DNA from: Rugalucina vietnamica
Lineage: Eukaryota > Mollusca > Bivalvia > Lucinida > Lucinidae
DNA length: 64,000 nt
NCBI GenBank assembly: GCA_964017185.1
Contig: OZ024876.1
Span: forward strand, 26,628,278-26,692,277
Direction: 5' to 3'
Position 1 is the first letter of the stretch, and the number at the start of each line of letters is the position of its first letter. Below, piece by piece: positions 22,299 to 32,600 of the stretch. Both the position numbers and the translations under genes were made by a program. Below the pieces are notes generated by a model, which saw only the letters and a list, made by a program, of their open reading frames with translations, was not told the DNA's origin and made no database searches.

Positions 22299-22512
22299 CT
22301 GTAACTGTGAGAGTGATATTTCTCCTGATCAGGGACCCCTTGAGACTGACTTGACACTCATATGTCCCAGAGTCGAAAGGTTGTGTATTTTTGATGAGGA
22401 GGTTCCACTCGTCTTTGTGGGGTATACGGAGTAACTGAAATCTGTCAATTTCTAGAAACTGTTCCTTGCCGACCATAATAGGCACCTTGTAGGGTTGCTT
22501 CCTCCAAATTAC
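22299..22512 (-). CDS. Dpr/zig-8-like protein, second half of the first (V-type) Ig domain
   Basis: A 214-bp exon on the minus strand. The acceptor is CTTACTCAG before 22,512 and the donor GTAGCGGT after 22,299. It starts in phase 0 and ends in phase 1. The protein begins VIWRKQP, with the core tryptophan, runs through RFQLLRIPHKDEWNLLIKN, and reaches the signature DSGTYECQV with the second cysteine. It closes NITLTVTG. This tryptophan / W-x-L-x-I / DSGxYECQ pattern is the hallmark of the first domain in Dpr, ZIG-8 and lachesin proteins. The exon joins in frame to the 24,993-25,108 exon upstream. Read-through past the donor gives an open, cysteine-rich hydrophobic tail down to 22,051, which is probably not real protein. 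Confidence 0.88.
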
Positions 22513-22606
22513 CTGAGTAAGAGAGTGTAACTCTGACATAATATGTTTTAAAGGAACTCTTTCAGACATAGGATTTCGTTATGATTCTCATTTACACTGT
22601 ATAGAT

Positions 22607-22745
22607 CGCGGACGATCGTAGTAGACTTACGTCACAGGTTCACCGCTATACAAATGAATAAAATGAATGTATTTGACCAATAGGAACAGGGTTGTCATTC
22701 ATATTGATAACGGTAAATCTGTGACGAAAGTCTACTACGATTGTC
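22607..22745. mobile_element. Small MITE with inverted ends of about 34 bp
   Basis: GGACGATCGTAGTAGACTTA… and the inverted GGACAATCGTAGTAGACTTT… continue to CGTCACAG / CTGTGACG. It lies just upstream of the V-domain exon, inside the intron, and is non-coding. Confidence 0.8.
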
Positions 22746-24180
22746 CGGGATATATACATGCATACTGTATTGCTTATTTATTAGAATTCAAGTAAATACG
22801 CAACAGGACTAAAACAACAGACACTTACATTGTACTCGTACTTTCTGAAGAATTTCGATGCAAAATGAAATCATTGCACAACCTTGTTATTTGTTCTAGG
22901 ACGTATGTGTATGTTCTTGGACTGAGAAGGGAGTGGGGGGCAATTATCACAACTGTTTGTGTGAGTTATAGAACAAGGTATAATAAGACACGTGTAGCTA
23001 ATGAGTATTCATTCGTCACCCGTAAGGCAATATAGAACATTCAAGACGGGAGTCCGTCTACCCAAAACTTGCCCAATTACATGTCTTGTAATCATAGCAT
23101 AGAAAAAGAGGAATCATTTCATGACATGTGCATGTATGCATATCCTATCGAAGTATGCCAGCTATATGTTACTTTCTTTTTGTAGACTGCAATGACATAG
23201 TGACATACGAAATCATAACTAAGATCAAAAACTGCTCATTATTGATGTGAGTGCAAAGTTATGAAAACACCCTATGTATTCGTCTATCTTGGAGAGCACT
23301 AATAATGTTGATAGCTTATTCCTTTGCATCACTGACATTACATAACTGACTTATTTCGTCAAGATGTCAATTATTGTATGGAAATGTTTGCAAATAACTA
23401 TTGCGTCTATGTCAAGAGCAACAATAAATACATAGAGAAGAAAACGCTTGAAAAAGAAGCGCTCTTTCAAACTAGTTTAGTTTTGTTACATGGTTTACTA
23501 TTACTCTGAGTATCTTCGCGATCTCCCCGGTGTAACCCCGAGTAAAGGCATCTCTCTAGTGGTTTAGTACCAATGCCCAGGTGCGACCCGTGCCGTGTAT
23601 CGACATAAGGATGCTGGACTACAAAGGAATTTCAGAGTTTGAACATACATGTAAAGGGATCTGGGTTACCGTAGCGAATACAGAGACCGCACTATACGTC
23701 GTTTTGGTGGGGTTACGCAGGTTTGAAGGTGCTTATTTCGGGGAAGTTTTATTTAATGACACATATACCATTTTGAAAAGCGTATATATGCCAAAGGGAT
23801 GATAGAAATGTTATTTTTGTGATTACGACCTGCAGCGGATGATTTATGTTCTAAACATTTAAGAATGCAATCAAGAACCGATCATGGGGGTAGATGATTC
23901 TAGGAAATCCTACATATCTTCATAAAATCGATGTTTTGCCTACTTGAACAAGTCTAACTTAAAGTTTCAAATTGCTACGATGATTTCATGCTATAAGACC
24001 AGATTGAAGAGAAAGGTGTGTAACCGAGATCAAAGTGATTTAACTTAAAGTTTGTAAATACAGGTAAACCGTCGTAAACACAGGCCAAGTGGTGCATAGA
24101 TGACCAGTGTGAAGACTGACCCACTGGATGATTACCGCGCAGACAGCTGAACTGCATAGCAATAAATGTTACATGTAATA
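22746..24180. other. Intronic interval, no feature
   Basis: A plus-strand frame at 23,581-23,802 has no recognised motif. No repeats noted. Confidence 0.4.
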
Positions 24181-24213
24181 TTTTACATGTATGATAATAT
24201 CATACATGTAAAA
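24181..24213. repeat. Near-perfect palindrome
   Basis: Arms TTTTACATGTATGATA and TATCATACATGTAAAA are perfectly complementary across a single A. No wider TIR was seen, so it may be a chance product of the genome's TACATGTA richness or a cut-down foldback. Confidence 0.8.
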
Positions 24214-24585
24214 TTGCAAAGCAGCAGTTCTTTTATAATGCGACTCGTTTGCATTTTGACATTCACCTAATGCGCATTTTACAATAATCCCCCCGGCTTC
24301 TTTGGGCATTTGGGCGAATCCATATGATCATTGCTGTTGAGTGGGGTGTGAAATACCAATACAACCAACAATAAATAATAGATATTGATACAGTCAAATT
24401 ACCATATTCTTTCTGTTTAGCGCTTTTAAAACTTTTCAAATGTCCCTCAGAAATGGTCAATAATCTTTTTACATTAATAAGCGCACACTAAAACCGCAAA
24501 CGACACTTAAACTGCAAACAAATAAGGTCTCAAATCGTATAATGGTAATTGCGATTCAAGCATTTCCATCTTTTGTACAAGATTT

Positions 24586-24789
24586 TTGTTCGTTTGTATT
24601 GAGGCTTAACGTCCCAGTCAACAATTTTAAGTCATGTCGGGACGAAGCCAACGTTTCCTGGGTTTAACCAGTACTGTATGGAGTAAATGTGTCTTGCTCA
24701 GGGACACAACATGGTGCCGCTTGCGTGGATCGAACCCAGGGCCTCTCGATTCGGAGTCCGACGCTCTACCACTACGCCACCGCGCTCCC
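24586..24789 (-). mobile_element. tRNA-derived SINE with a 14-bp target duplication
   Basis: Reading the minus strand, a tRNA-like head (GGGAGCGCGGTGGCGTAGTG, then GGTAGAGCG, then B-box-like GGGTTCGATCC) is followed by a body with CCTGAGCAAGACACATTTAC, GTCCCGACATGACTTAAA and GACGTTAAGCCTCAATAC. The element is flanked by TTTGTACAAGATTT on both sides (24,572-24,585 and 24,790-24,803), a perfect 14-bp duplication typical of LINE-driven retroposition. It sits in the intron between the two halves of the V-type Ig domain. A tail fragment of a related element lies near 44,285-44,345. Confidence 0.9.
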
Positions 24790-24992
24790 TTTGTACAAGA
24801 TTTAAAGTTATTTTAAATCTAACCCCAACAAAGATATTCTCGTGGCAAAACTGGTGCGAATTGCCAGCATTTTAGTATGGCAGTGTGCGCTTATGCACAG
24901 ATGCTTCGGAAAAGACGAGTATATGCGTTTATTTGAACATGTGGGTTAATTAGTACGAATATGTTCTATGGTTTAGTTTAGGATTAACTCAC

Positions 24993-25108
24993 CGTTTTTG
25001 TGCCCAGATTCACTATACCACACTTGAGGATAGCTTTATCACCTTTGACAGCCGTTACATTGGTTGGCGTGTCTGTAAACGAAGGCAGGGGCCCTGGATC
25101 AGCACGAC
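24993..25108 (-). CDS. Dpr/zig-8-like protein, first half of the V-type Ig domain
   Basis: A 116-bp exon on the minus strand with acceptor ATGTCGTTTCAG before 25,108 and donor GTGAGT after 24,993. It starts in phase 1 and ends in phase 0, so it joins exactly to the next exon (GTKT then VIWRKQP). The 38 complete codons include the mature N-terminus and the first beta strands, TPTNVTAVKG, with the first Ig cysteine in AILKCGIVNLG. Dpr-type proteins have the same NVTA…G…A.L.C…LG…V.W pattern. A phase-1 start is what is expected after a separate signal-peptide exon, which must lie above 25.1 kb and was not recognised. It was found by joining logic rather than by ORF length. Confidence 0.82.
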
Positions 25109-27841
25109 CTGAAACGACATCCCATGCTTTATTTATTAACACGTTAATGACAAATGGACTCGTCCATCATTATCATTGGGGTGAATGGTATCAGGAGTGG
25201 TTTAAGATATATTTTGCATTTTTCAATGAAAATCCTCTTAGCAAACAGAATTGCCCAATTATGCGGCGTCACATCTAGGGCTATCGTGTTTGCCCATGTC
25301 CCATGAATAGGATGCTAGGTATAAATGAGTTAAATTTGCAAGTACAAGATGATTGTTTTTGAAAATGAAAGTTTAGCTCTCATAGCTCTTAATGTTGAGT
25401 CTCATTACAACTTAGCATGAAATACTATGTCACATATTACACCAGCTGTATACATATTGGTGTATTTGTTACTCGATTGGACACACTAATAATAATAATA
25501 ATAAAAAAAAAACAAGTCACAATAAAGTTTTTTTATACACAGATTTTAGAAGAACTAATATACAGAATATTAAACATGAAAACATTCAACTGTGAACATT
25601 CAAGTAAATATAAAAAACAAATATGCATTTACATTTAATGTTCCTGCTGTTAAACAACCAATAAGACTCTAAAACAGCTATTGACTTTGAGATGATGCGA
25701 ACACTTATTATATCAAAACCATTTCTTCAAGAGTTCTAGTACAAAAACAAAATTAGAAAGATATCATAATCAACCTATTTGCTTGGAATTTTGCGAGATC
25801 ATTAACAGTTTATGAACATATGTTAGGCATGGATTTATCCATTCATCACTATCTTAGAAACCCTTATGTAATTAAATAGGATAATCATTAAAAGCTAAGC
25901 CATTAATGGGAGAATTTGCAGCAAATATTGATGCATGTTCCAGGATAAATGTTTAACTAGAAATATGTTTAGGTATTCTGTGCAATAAATGCGCATACAT
26001 ACATGTACCTAGTGCCGGTCGGGCATGTAGGGAAGTAGCTAAACGTCTTAATAACTATGCTCACCGGGAAATTTTGGTCTGTGAAAATACATATAAAATC
26101 CCATTGGGACAGTTTAAGCCGCTATGACTTCAAAACCCCTCGGTAGTTTTGGGATTAAAATTACCAGCCAAACAAATGTGAATAAAACCTATCATTTCCA
26201 GCAAAAAACGATTGATATATCGCATTCGGTTTTGCCACGGTGCATACACCATTTTTCGTTCTTGTTTTACAGCTGGGGAACTCTAAGTATGGGCAACATA
26301 ACACTTAAGTTCTTTCTAATGTTGCAAACATTCTATATAAATTCATTGATGGACTGTTAACTTCTTTGTGAAGTAGTGAAGTAATACCCTATCAACTTTC
26401 AGCATAAAAATGATCTTTCTCACAATTTTCATGTAGTGCATTAATAATGTCATGAGAAATGTTTCATGTAATGAAGGGGGTTTGGACGTTACATTAAGGA
26501 TTCCTTTAGTTTGTTGATGTGGGACTCTACAACGGTTCCAGGTGAGATCGGCTGGCTTGTCAGCATTGTGGTCTGGGTTGTAGCTCGTGACTTAACGGAG
26601 GTTTTCCAAAATTACCATAAGTAGGTTTATGCTTGAAAGTATTTTTGACACGCAAGATAATTGTGAATCTTTTGAGCCACTACATAGCGAAATTGAGTAT
26701 TTGCAAGATGTGTTGAATTCGAGGATACATAACTGTTGTGTGCAGGCTGAACTGAGTACATTTTGAAACGTCAGGTTGCGGAAGTATCATGGTTCGATAA
26801 CTTGGCGTGTCTTTGTGACAGTTTGGCAGCGTATCTTTGAAGACCAACAGGTTTTAAGATGTGTTTGGCATTGTTTGGGCTCAGTTTCAAATTCGTATAA
26901 ATTAAGCAACTTGTGGTTATTCGTTGATTCATAGTAAAATTGCACAGAGGTATGTTTTGTGTGCTAGAAGTCAGGCAATGTTGAATTGGGAAGTCCTGGG
27001 GACGAAATTTTGTCAATTGGCAGAGAAGTAACTACTGACATATGCCATGGAGTCCCTGTACAGGCCTGTGGGCGGTTGCATCTCATCTGACGAACCACTG
27101 GTAGGCGAGTTTAATATTTTCATTTGTAAATATTTCATTCGTAACTTGTATTTGTGTGCTGTGAAATATGAAAATTTTCGGAACAGTAATTGTCTGAATG
27201 CAGATAATTTATTTTTGACGTTCATAGATGCGCGTTATAATTTAATAACACAGTTGTACGCGTTGACGTTAAGGGCACATACATATATCAATGCTAGTAA
27301 CGTAATTCGTACGTCAATGTTGTCTGTAAATATGAAAATGTCAGTATTTACATGGTGTTATTGGAAACATAACGCAAATGTGAATATGGCATTAAAAAGA
27401 GTAACTATATTACGTTGACGTAAGTACAACGTAATTTTGACATTGACGTGCATTGCTTAAAAGTGAATAAATAAATGCTGTAATGTCATTTTGATATGCA
27501 AATGCATAAAGCTGTAGAAATGAATTCAGTCAGTATCATATCACGTAATGTAATGCTTTGTTATTACATCATTTACGTTATATTTACGTTGGGAATTTTG
27601 GGAATTGATAATTTTCTGATGCACAATTTTATGTTAAGTAGTTACTTTAACAGAAGCAGTCTGTACAAATTTTGGTCAGAAATTACAAGTGCAAAGTATT
27701 GTATGTAATACATGATATCTTGTGGTTTATCATTTATGTGTTGGGACGCACATTGAAATGAAGTTCTGGGAATTAGGGGCTCAGAATAGTACGAAGCGCT
27801 GTGGCTGTTTGGTTGGTACCGCATGGAATGCAGACTAAGTG
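25109..27841. other. No supported feature
   Basis: A short (AAT)n-like stretch lies near 25,487-25,505. Presumably it is intron or upstream sequence of the Ig gene. Several frames of up to 123 codons show no motif. Confidence 0.45.
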
Positions 27842-27846
27842 GTAGT

Positions 27847-28873
27847 TGTCACATAGTGACATGTTTGTATTTGATATTTAGACTGAATATGGTAAACTAC
27901 CTCAAGTGACAAGTTTTTCAATACAGTGGTCAGTAATTATGGTATGCCTGTAAAATCAGTCAATATTAAATAACAGTTTACTTTTACCTGAGAGCAGTGA
28001 AGTGTACATGTATAGTGTGGTCAGTTCAGTTGAAATCACACATGTAGAAGCAGCTTTTGTGTTGAGGAAAAAGCCTAAAGCATAAAGATAGAGACAATTT
28101 TGAAGTTGTGTGAATTGTGAGCTTGTGCTGTGTTTTAGAGAGAATTTGAAGGAATATCTTTCTGTAAGTAGCAGCTTATTTTAATTCATTGTATATAAGC
28201 ATTATACAAATGCCTCCTGTGTGAAAAGACATCATTTTCATATTGCACAGAAAATTGCTCTTTGTGTAACTGTATAAGGGTTATAATAGTGCCTAGAACT
28301 TAATTGAGAAGTCAGATGTGTACATAAAGTTTTGCAATTCAAGTTAGGTCACTTTTAAACCCCAATACTTTATCTATTAAATGCAAAAGTGCAAGTAGCA
28401 TATAGAGGTTTCGTGCATTTTAATATGGGTGTACCAGTTTCACATGTATATTGTTATTGTACATTAATTGTGCCCAAACTGTACGGTATGTTGATGTTAG
28501 TTGTACTGTACGCCTAGTTGTGGTAAACTGTACGCTTAGTTGTAATTTGTAAAAATGAAAATTTCAGTGATTATATTGTACTCGCGGAATATTGTCTAGG
28601 TTTTAAATGTACAGAAATTGAGTGAAATTACATTTGGTTGCAGGTGGCCGCCTACTGAGGCTCACCAAGAAAAGAGCGTTGTTGCAGGGCTGTGTGTACA
28701 GGACTGTGTGTCCCAAATTGCCGTATGACTGTGTGTCTGATCCTGATAAAGGGGCAATGTTGCAAACCTGCAGACGTGTTTATAACTGATATGATTGATG
28801 ATGTCATTAAAATATGAAATCAGAACAGTGTGTTATATGTTTTGAAGACAACGGTATCCTCGAATCTGTGACA
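27847..28873 (+). repeat. 5' LTR
   Basis: 1,027 bp, beginning TGTCACATAGTGACATG and ending GAATCTGTGACA, so it keeps the usual TG…CA. A TATA-like GTATATAAG lies at 28,191-28,199, and an ATTAAA-type poly(A) signal candidate at 28,806. The first 15 bases are themselves a small inverted repeat (TGTCAC / GTGACA). Confidence 0.97.
28191..28199 (+). promoter_or_regulatory. TATA-like element in the 5' LTR
   Basis: GTATATAAG, about 345 bases into the LTR, is the best candidate core promoter for the element's RNA. It is identical in the 3' LTR. Confidence 0.45.
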
Positions 28874-28874
28874 T

Positions 28875-28891
28875 TGGCGATCCCGGCAGGA
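28875..28891 (+). other. Primer-binding site candidate
   Basis: TGGCGATCCCGGCAGGA begins one base after the LTR with the TGG expected opposite a tRNA CCA end. Its complement ends …ATCGCCA, and the AGGAT / ATCCT part resembles the T-arm of a serine tRNA. I could not match it to a full tRNA from memory. Confidence 0.6.
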
Positions 28892-29633
28892 TGCCGTTTC
28901 CTAGTGCAAATCTGTGTATCAAAGACATTCATGTCAACAGTATCAACATAGAAATGGGATGATTTTCTCCAACGTTTTGGGTGACAGGGACATGTATTTA
29001 CATTCCGGTGCCGGTGAATTCAGTAAACTATAGCGGTGCCATAATAACCTTTGAAGCTTAAGAGAAGCAGCAGACCTTTTTGTGACAGTGACACTTATTT
29101 TTGTTTTCTCGTTTTTTTGTGATAGTGACACTTATAGTTCTAGCCAATATATCCTAAGATTGATACCGTTCTCGCCTATTCAGTGATGGTGACATTTTCC
29201 ATGCAGTGTATTTAGTGGCAGTGACACATTGATTTCTTTAAGTTTAGCCTATTTTATGACAATATACCATTTAGATTGACATATAATCTTTGGGGACACT
29301 TTCATCTAGTATATTTCATGATAGTGACATTTGGTGACTCATATTCTAATAAGTTACAGAGACAATTATCAACACATAGGTTGTTCATTGACAGCAATTT
29401 AGTACACCCATCCTTTGCAAGATTTTTGCATTTGCATTTTGTGTCAAAGTATAAGGTCATTGGAATATAAGATTGTTTTTTAGTTTAAGAATTCAACATA
29501 CAATAGAAACAGTAAATTGTATCTAAGATATTGAATATAAATCCAAGTACTATTCTAATCAAAGACAATTTACTTGATGTGTAAATTCATATTCATAAGT
29601 GTTACTTGGTGGTTTATTGGTATCTTAATCACC
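28892..29633 (+). other. Leader with dispersed GTGACA-type repeats
   Basis: Untranslated leader between primer site and gag. It contains at least six near-copies of GTGAYAGTGACA(C)TT: around 28,981, 29,082, 29,119, 29,183, 29,215 and 29,319. The same hexamer ends the LTR. Role unknown; packaging or dimerisation is speculation. Confidence 0.7.
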
Positions 29634-32600
29634 ATGGAGGTGTCGCAACTTATGACAGTAGGGAAAGAGCTAGGTTTAGAAGGGGCTGACTTACTGAAGT
29701 TCATTGAACGCAAGGAGAAAGAAGCGTTAGATAGAGAAGAAAGGAGGGAAAAAGAAGCTTATGAGAGAGAGGAGAAGAAAGAGTTGGACAAGATAGCAAG
29801 GGCTGAGAAAGTTGCAAAAGAGGCAGCTGAGAGAGAGGAGAGAGCAAAGGTGAGAGAGGATAGATTAAAAGAATTAGAACTTGAGAAAGAAAACAGAATT
29901 TTTGAGAATGATAATAAAATAAAGTTGCAGGAGTTAGAAAATATTTCTAAATTAGAATTGTTAGATAAACAAATTGAACTTGAGAAAGTTAAAGCTATGT
30001 CAAAACCTGAACCTAAACATGAAATTAAAGGTCCCAAATTACCCCCTTTTGAAGAGGGAAAAGATGACATGGACGCATATTTACACAGATTTGAGAGGTT
30101 TGCTAAAAGTTTAGGTTGGCCGCAGAAAGACTGGGCAGTGAGGTTAAGTTCTCTTTTAAAGGGAAAAGCTTTAGAAACTTATACAAGATTATCCAATACA
30201 GAAGCAAACGATTTTGAAAAAGTCAAACAGGCCCTATTAAAACGATTTGAGCTCACACAAGAGGGTTTCAGACAAAAATTTAGGTCTTGTCGACCTGATG
30301 ATGGGGAAAGTGTTCCTCAATTTGCCTTAAGGTTGGAAAATTATTTGATAAGATGGGTTGAACTTGCGGGGGCTGACAAATCATTTCAGGGGCTAAAAGA
30401 TCTCTTACTTAGGGAACAGTTTATAAATGCTGCACACAGGGAATTGGCCTTATTCCTTCAAGAAAGGAAACATGACAACATTAATTTGATGGCAGAATTA
30501 GCGGACCAATTTCTTGAAGCACATGGGTCTCAGACCATGTTCTCGAAAAAACCTTATGATCCATGTAAGAAGCCTGGGTATTTGGATAAACAGGCCCCAA
30601 AACAAAAACCTGAAAGTGATGCAGGTAAATCCATGACAGGGAAGACAGGTAACAGGAAATTTTGTTACTTTTGTAATAGAAAGGGGCACATTACTGACGA
30701 TTGTTGGGACATGTTGAAATTGAAGAGGGCACAAGGTGGCAAACAGGCAGCCGGTTTCATAAGCCTAGAGGATCAGCTTACGGATGTGAAAGTTAGTGAA
30801 AAGCCTAATGAAAAGTCAGTCACTGAAGCATGTGCTTGTTCTTCTAGTGACATAGGAGAGCGTGACTGTTGCATTCATGACAATAAAGTTCGTCTAGAAT
30901 GTGGGCATGAATTGCCGTTCATCAGTGCACTATGTGGGACAAAACAGGTACAGTCTATGCCAGTTGTACGCGGTATACTAAATGGAGAGATGGTAAGTGT
31001 CTTACGGGATACTGGTTGTAGTAGCGTGGTGGTGAGAAGAAATTTAGTAAGTGCTGATCAGTTTACAGGTAAAATTCAGAGATGTGTGCTCATTGATGGG
31101 ACAGTTAGAGAAGTACCTGTGGCAAAGATCCAAGTGTCAACGCCATATTATACAGGTAATGCTGATGCATTGTGTATGGTAGACCCTATCTATGATCTCA
31201 TTTTAGGGAATATTCATGGAGTTAGAAATCCAGACGAGCCAGATGAGTTTTGGAAAGGTAAAACTAGTAATGAAAGCTCAGAATTAGATTCATATAAGGT
31301 AAGTCCTAATAGAGAGAAAGCTGACAGACCAGACTCTAAAGCTATAGATGACTTCCAGAAGCAAATTACAGAGCTGGGAGTGGATGAAGGTAAATACCAA
31401 GAGGAAAAGGAATCCCTCACAGATAATGACACAGTAGAAATAGCAGATGTTAACGCAGATATGGGACAAGCAGTTCAGACAAGAGGACAGAAATTAAAGG
31501 AGAGTAAAGGATTTAGTACTCTCAAGGTGTTAGATAGCATAAATGTTAAGAAAGATGAATTCAAGAATGAACAGGTTAGTTGTGATACACTAAACTGGGT
31601 GCGAAGAAAAGCGAAAAGTTCTGAGAAAAGGGAGTCACATGGTATTGTATCATGGTTTAAGGAGTACAATGGGCTAATCTATAGATACTTTGAAAATAAG
31701 CTTGATACCACAGGTCACACAAAGAAGCAACTTGTTGTACCTAAGAATTTTAGAGGAACAATTCTAAAGTTAGCTCATGAATCCATTTTAGGTGGTCATC
31801 TAGGGATGAAGAAAACTAGTGATAAGATACGGTTACAGTTTTTCTGGCCAGGACTACAACAAGATGTTAAATTGCACTGTATATCCTGTGATTTATGTCA
31901 GAAAACTTTTCCCAAAGGTAAGGTGACTAGAGTTCCTTTGGAGAGAATGCCTCTTATTGAAACCCCATTTGAAAGAGTAGCTGTTGACATAGTCGGTCCA
32001 ATACAGCCAGTTAGTGACAGCAAAAACAGGTACATATTAACCTTAATGGATTATGCAACAAGATACCCCGAGGCTGTACCCCTTCCAGGTATTGAAGCTG
32101 AAAGAGTGGCAGAAGCTTTGTTCAACATGTTCACACGCCTAGGGTTTCCCTCGGAAATTCTAACAGATTTAGGGTCACAATTCACATCTGATGTGATGAA
32201 AGAGGTAAGCCGACTTCTTTCAATGCGTATGTTAAACACAACAGCTTATCATCCAATGTGTAACGGATTAGTACAGAAGTTCAACGGAACCTTGAAGAAT
32301 ATGCTGAAAAAGGTTTGTGCAGATAATCCTAGAGACTGGGACAGATATGTCCCCGCATTATTATTTGCTTATAGAGAAGCACCTCAAGAAAGTCTTGGCT
32401 TTAGTCCATTTGAGTTGTTGTATGGCAGGACAGTGAGAGGCCCAATGGCAATCTTGAAAGATTTGTGGACTGATGAAGTGAAACAACCTGAGGTAAGGAC
32501 CACATATCAATATGTTCTAGAACTGAGACAAAGGTTGGAAGATACTCTAGAAGTGGCTAGAAAGGAGCTTGAGAAATCTGCTAGCAGGTACAAAAAGTAT

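Noticed and set aside
27047-27418. Open frame of 123 codons just upstream of the retrotransposon
   Set aside because: No motif, low complexity, and outside the target duplication, so not part of the element.
29574-29633. Upstream 20-codon extension of gag
   Set aside because: It begins at TTG (next ATG at 29,577 in poor context), while 29,634 has a strong ACCATGG context directly before the conserved coiled-coil start.
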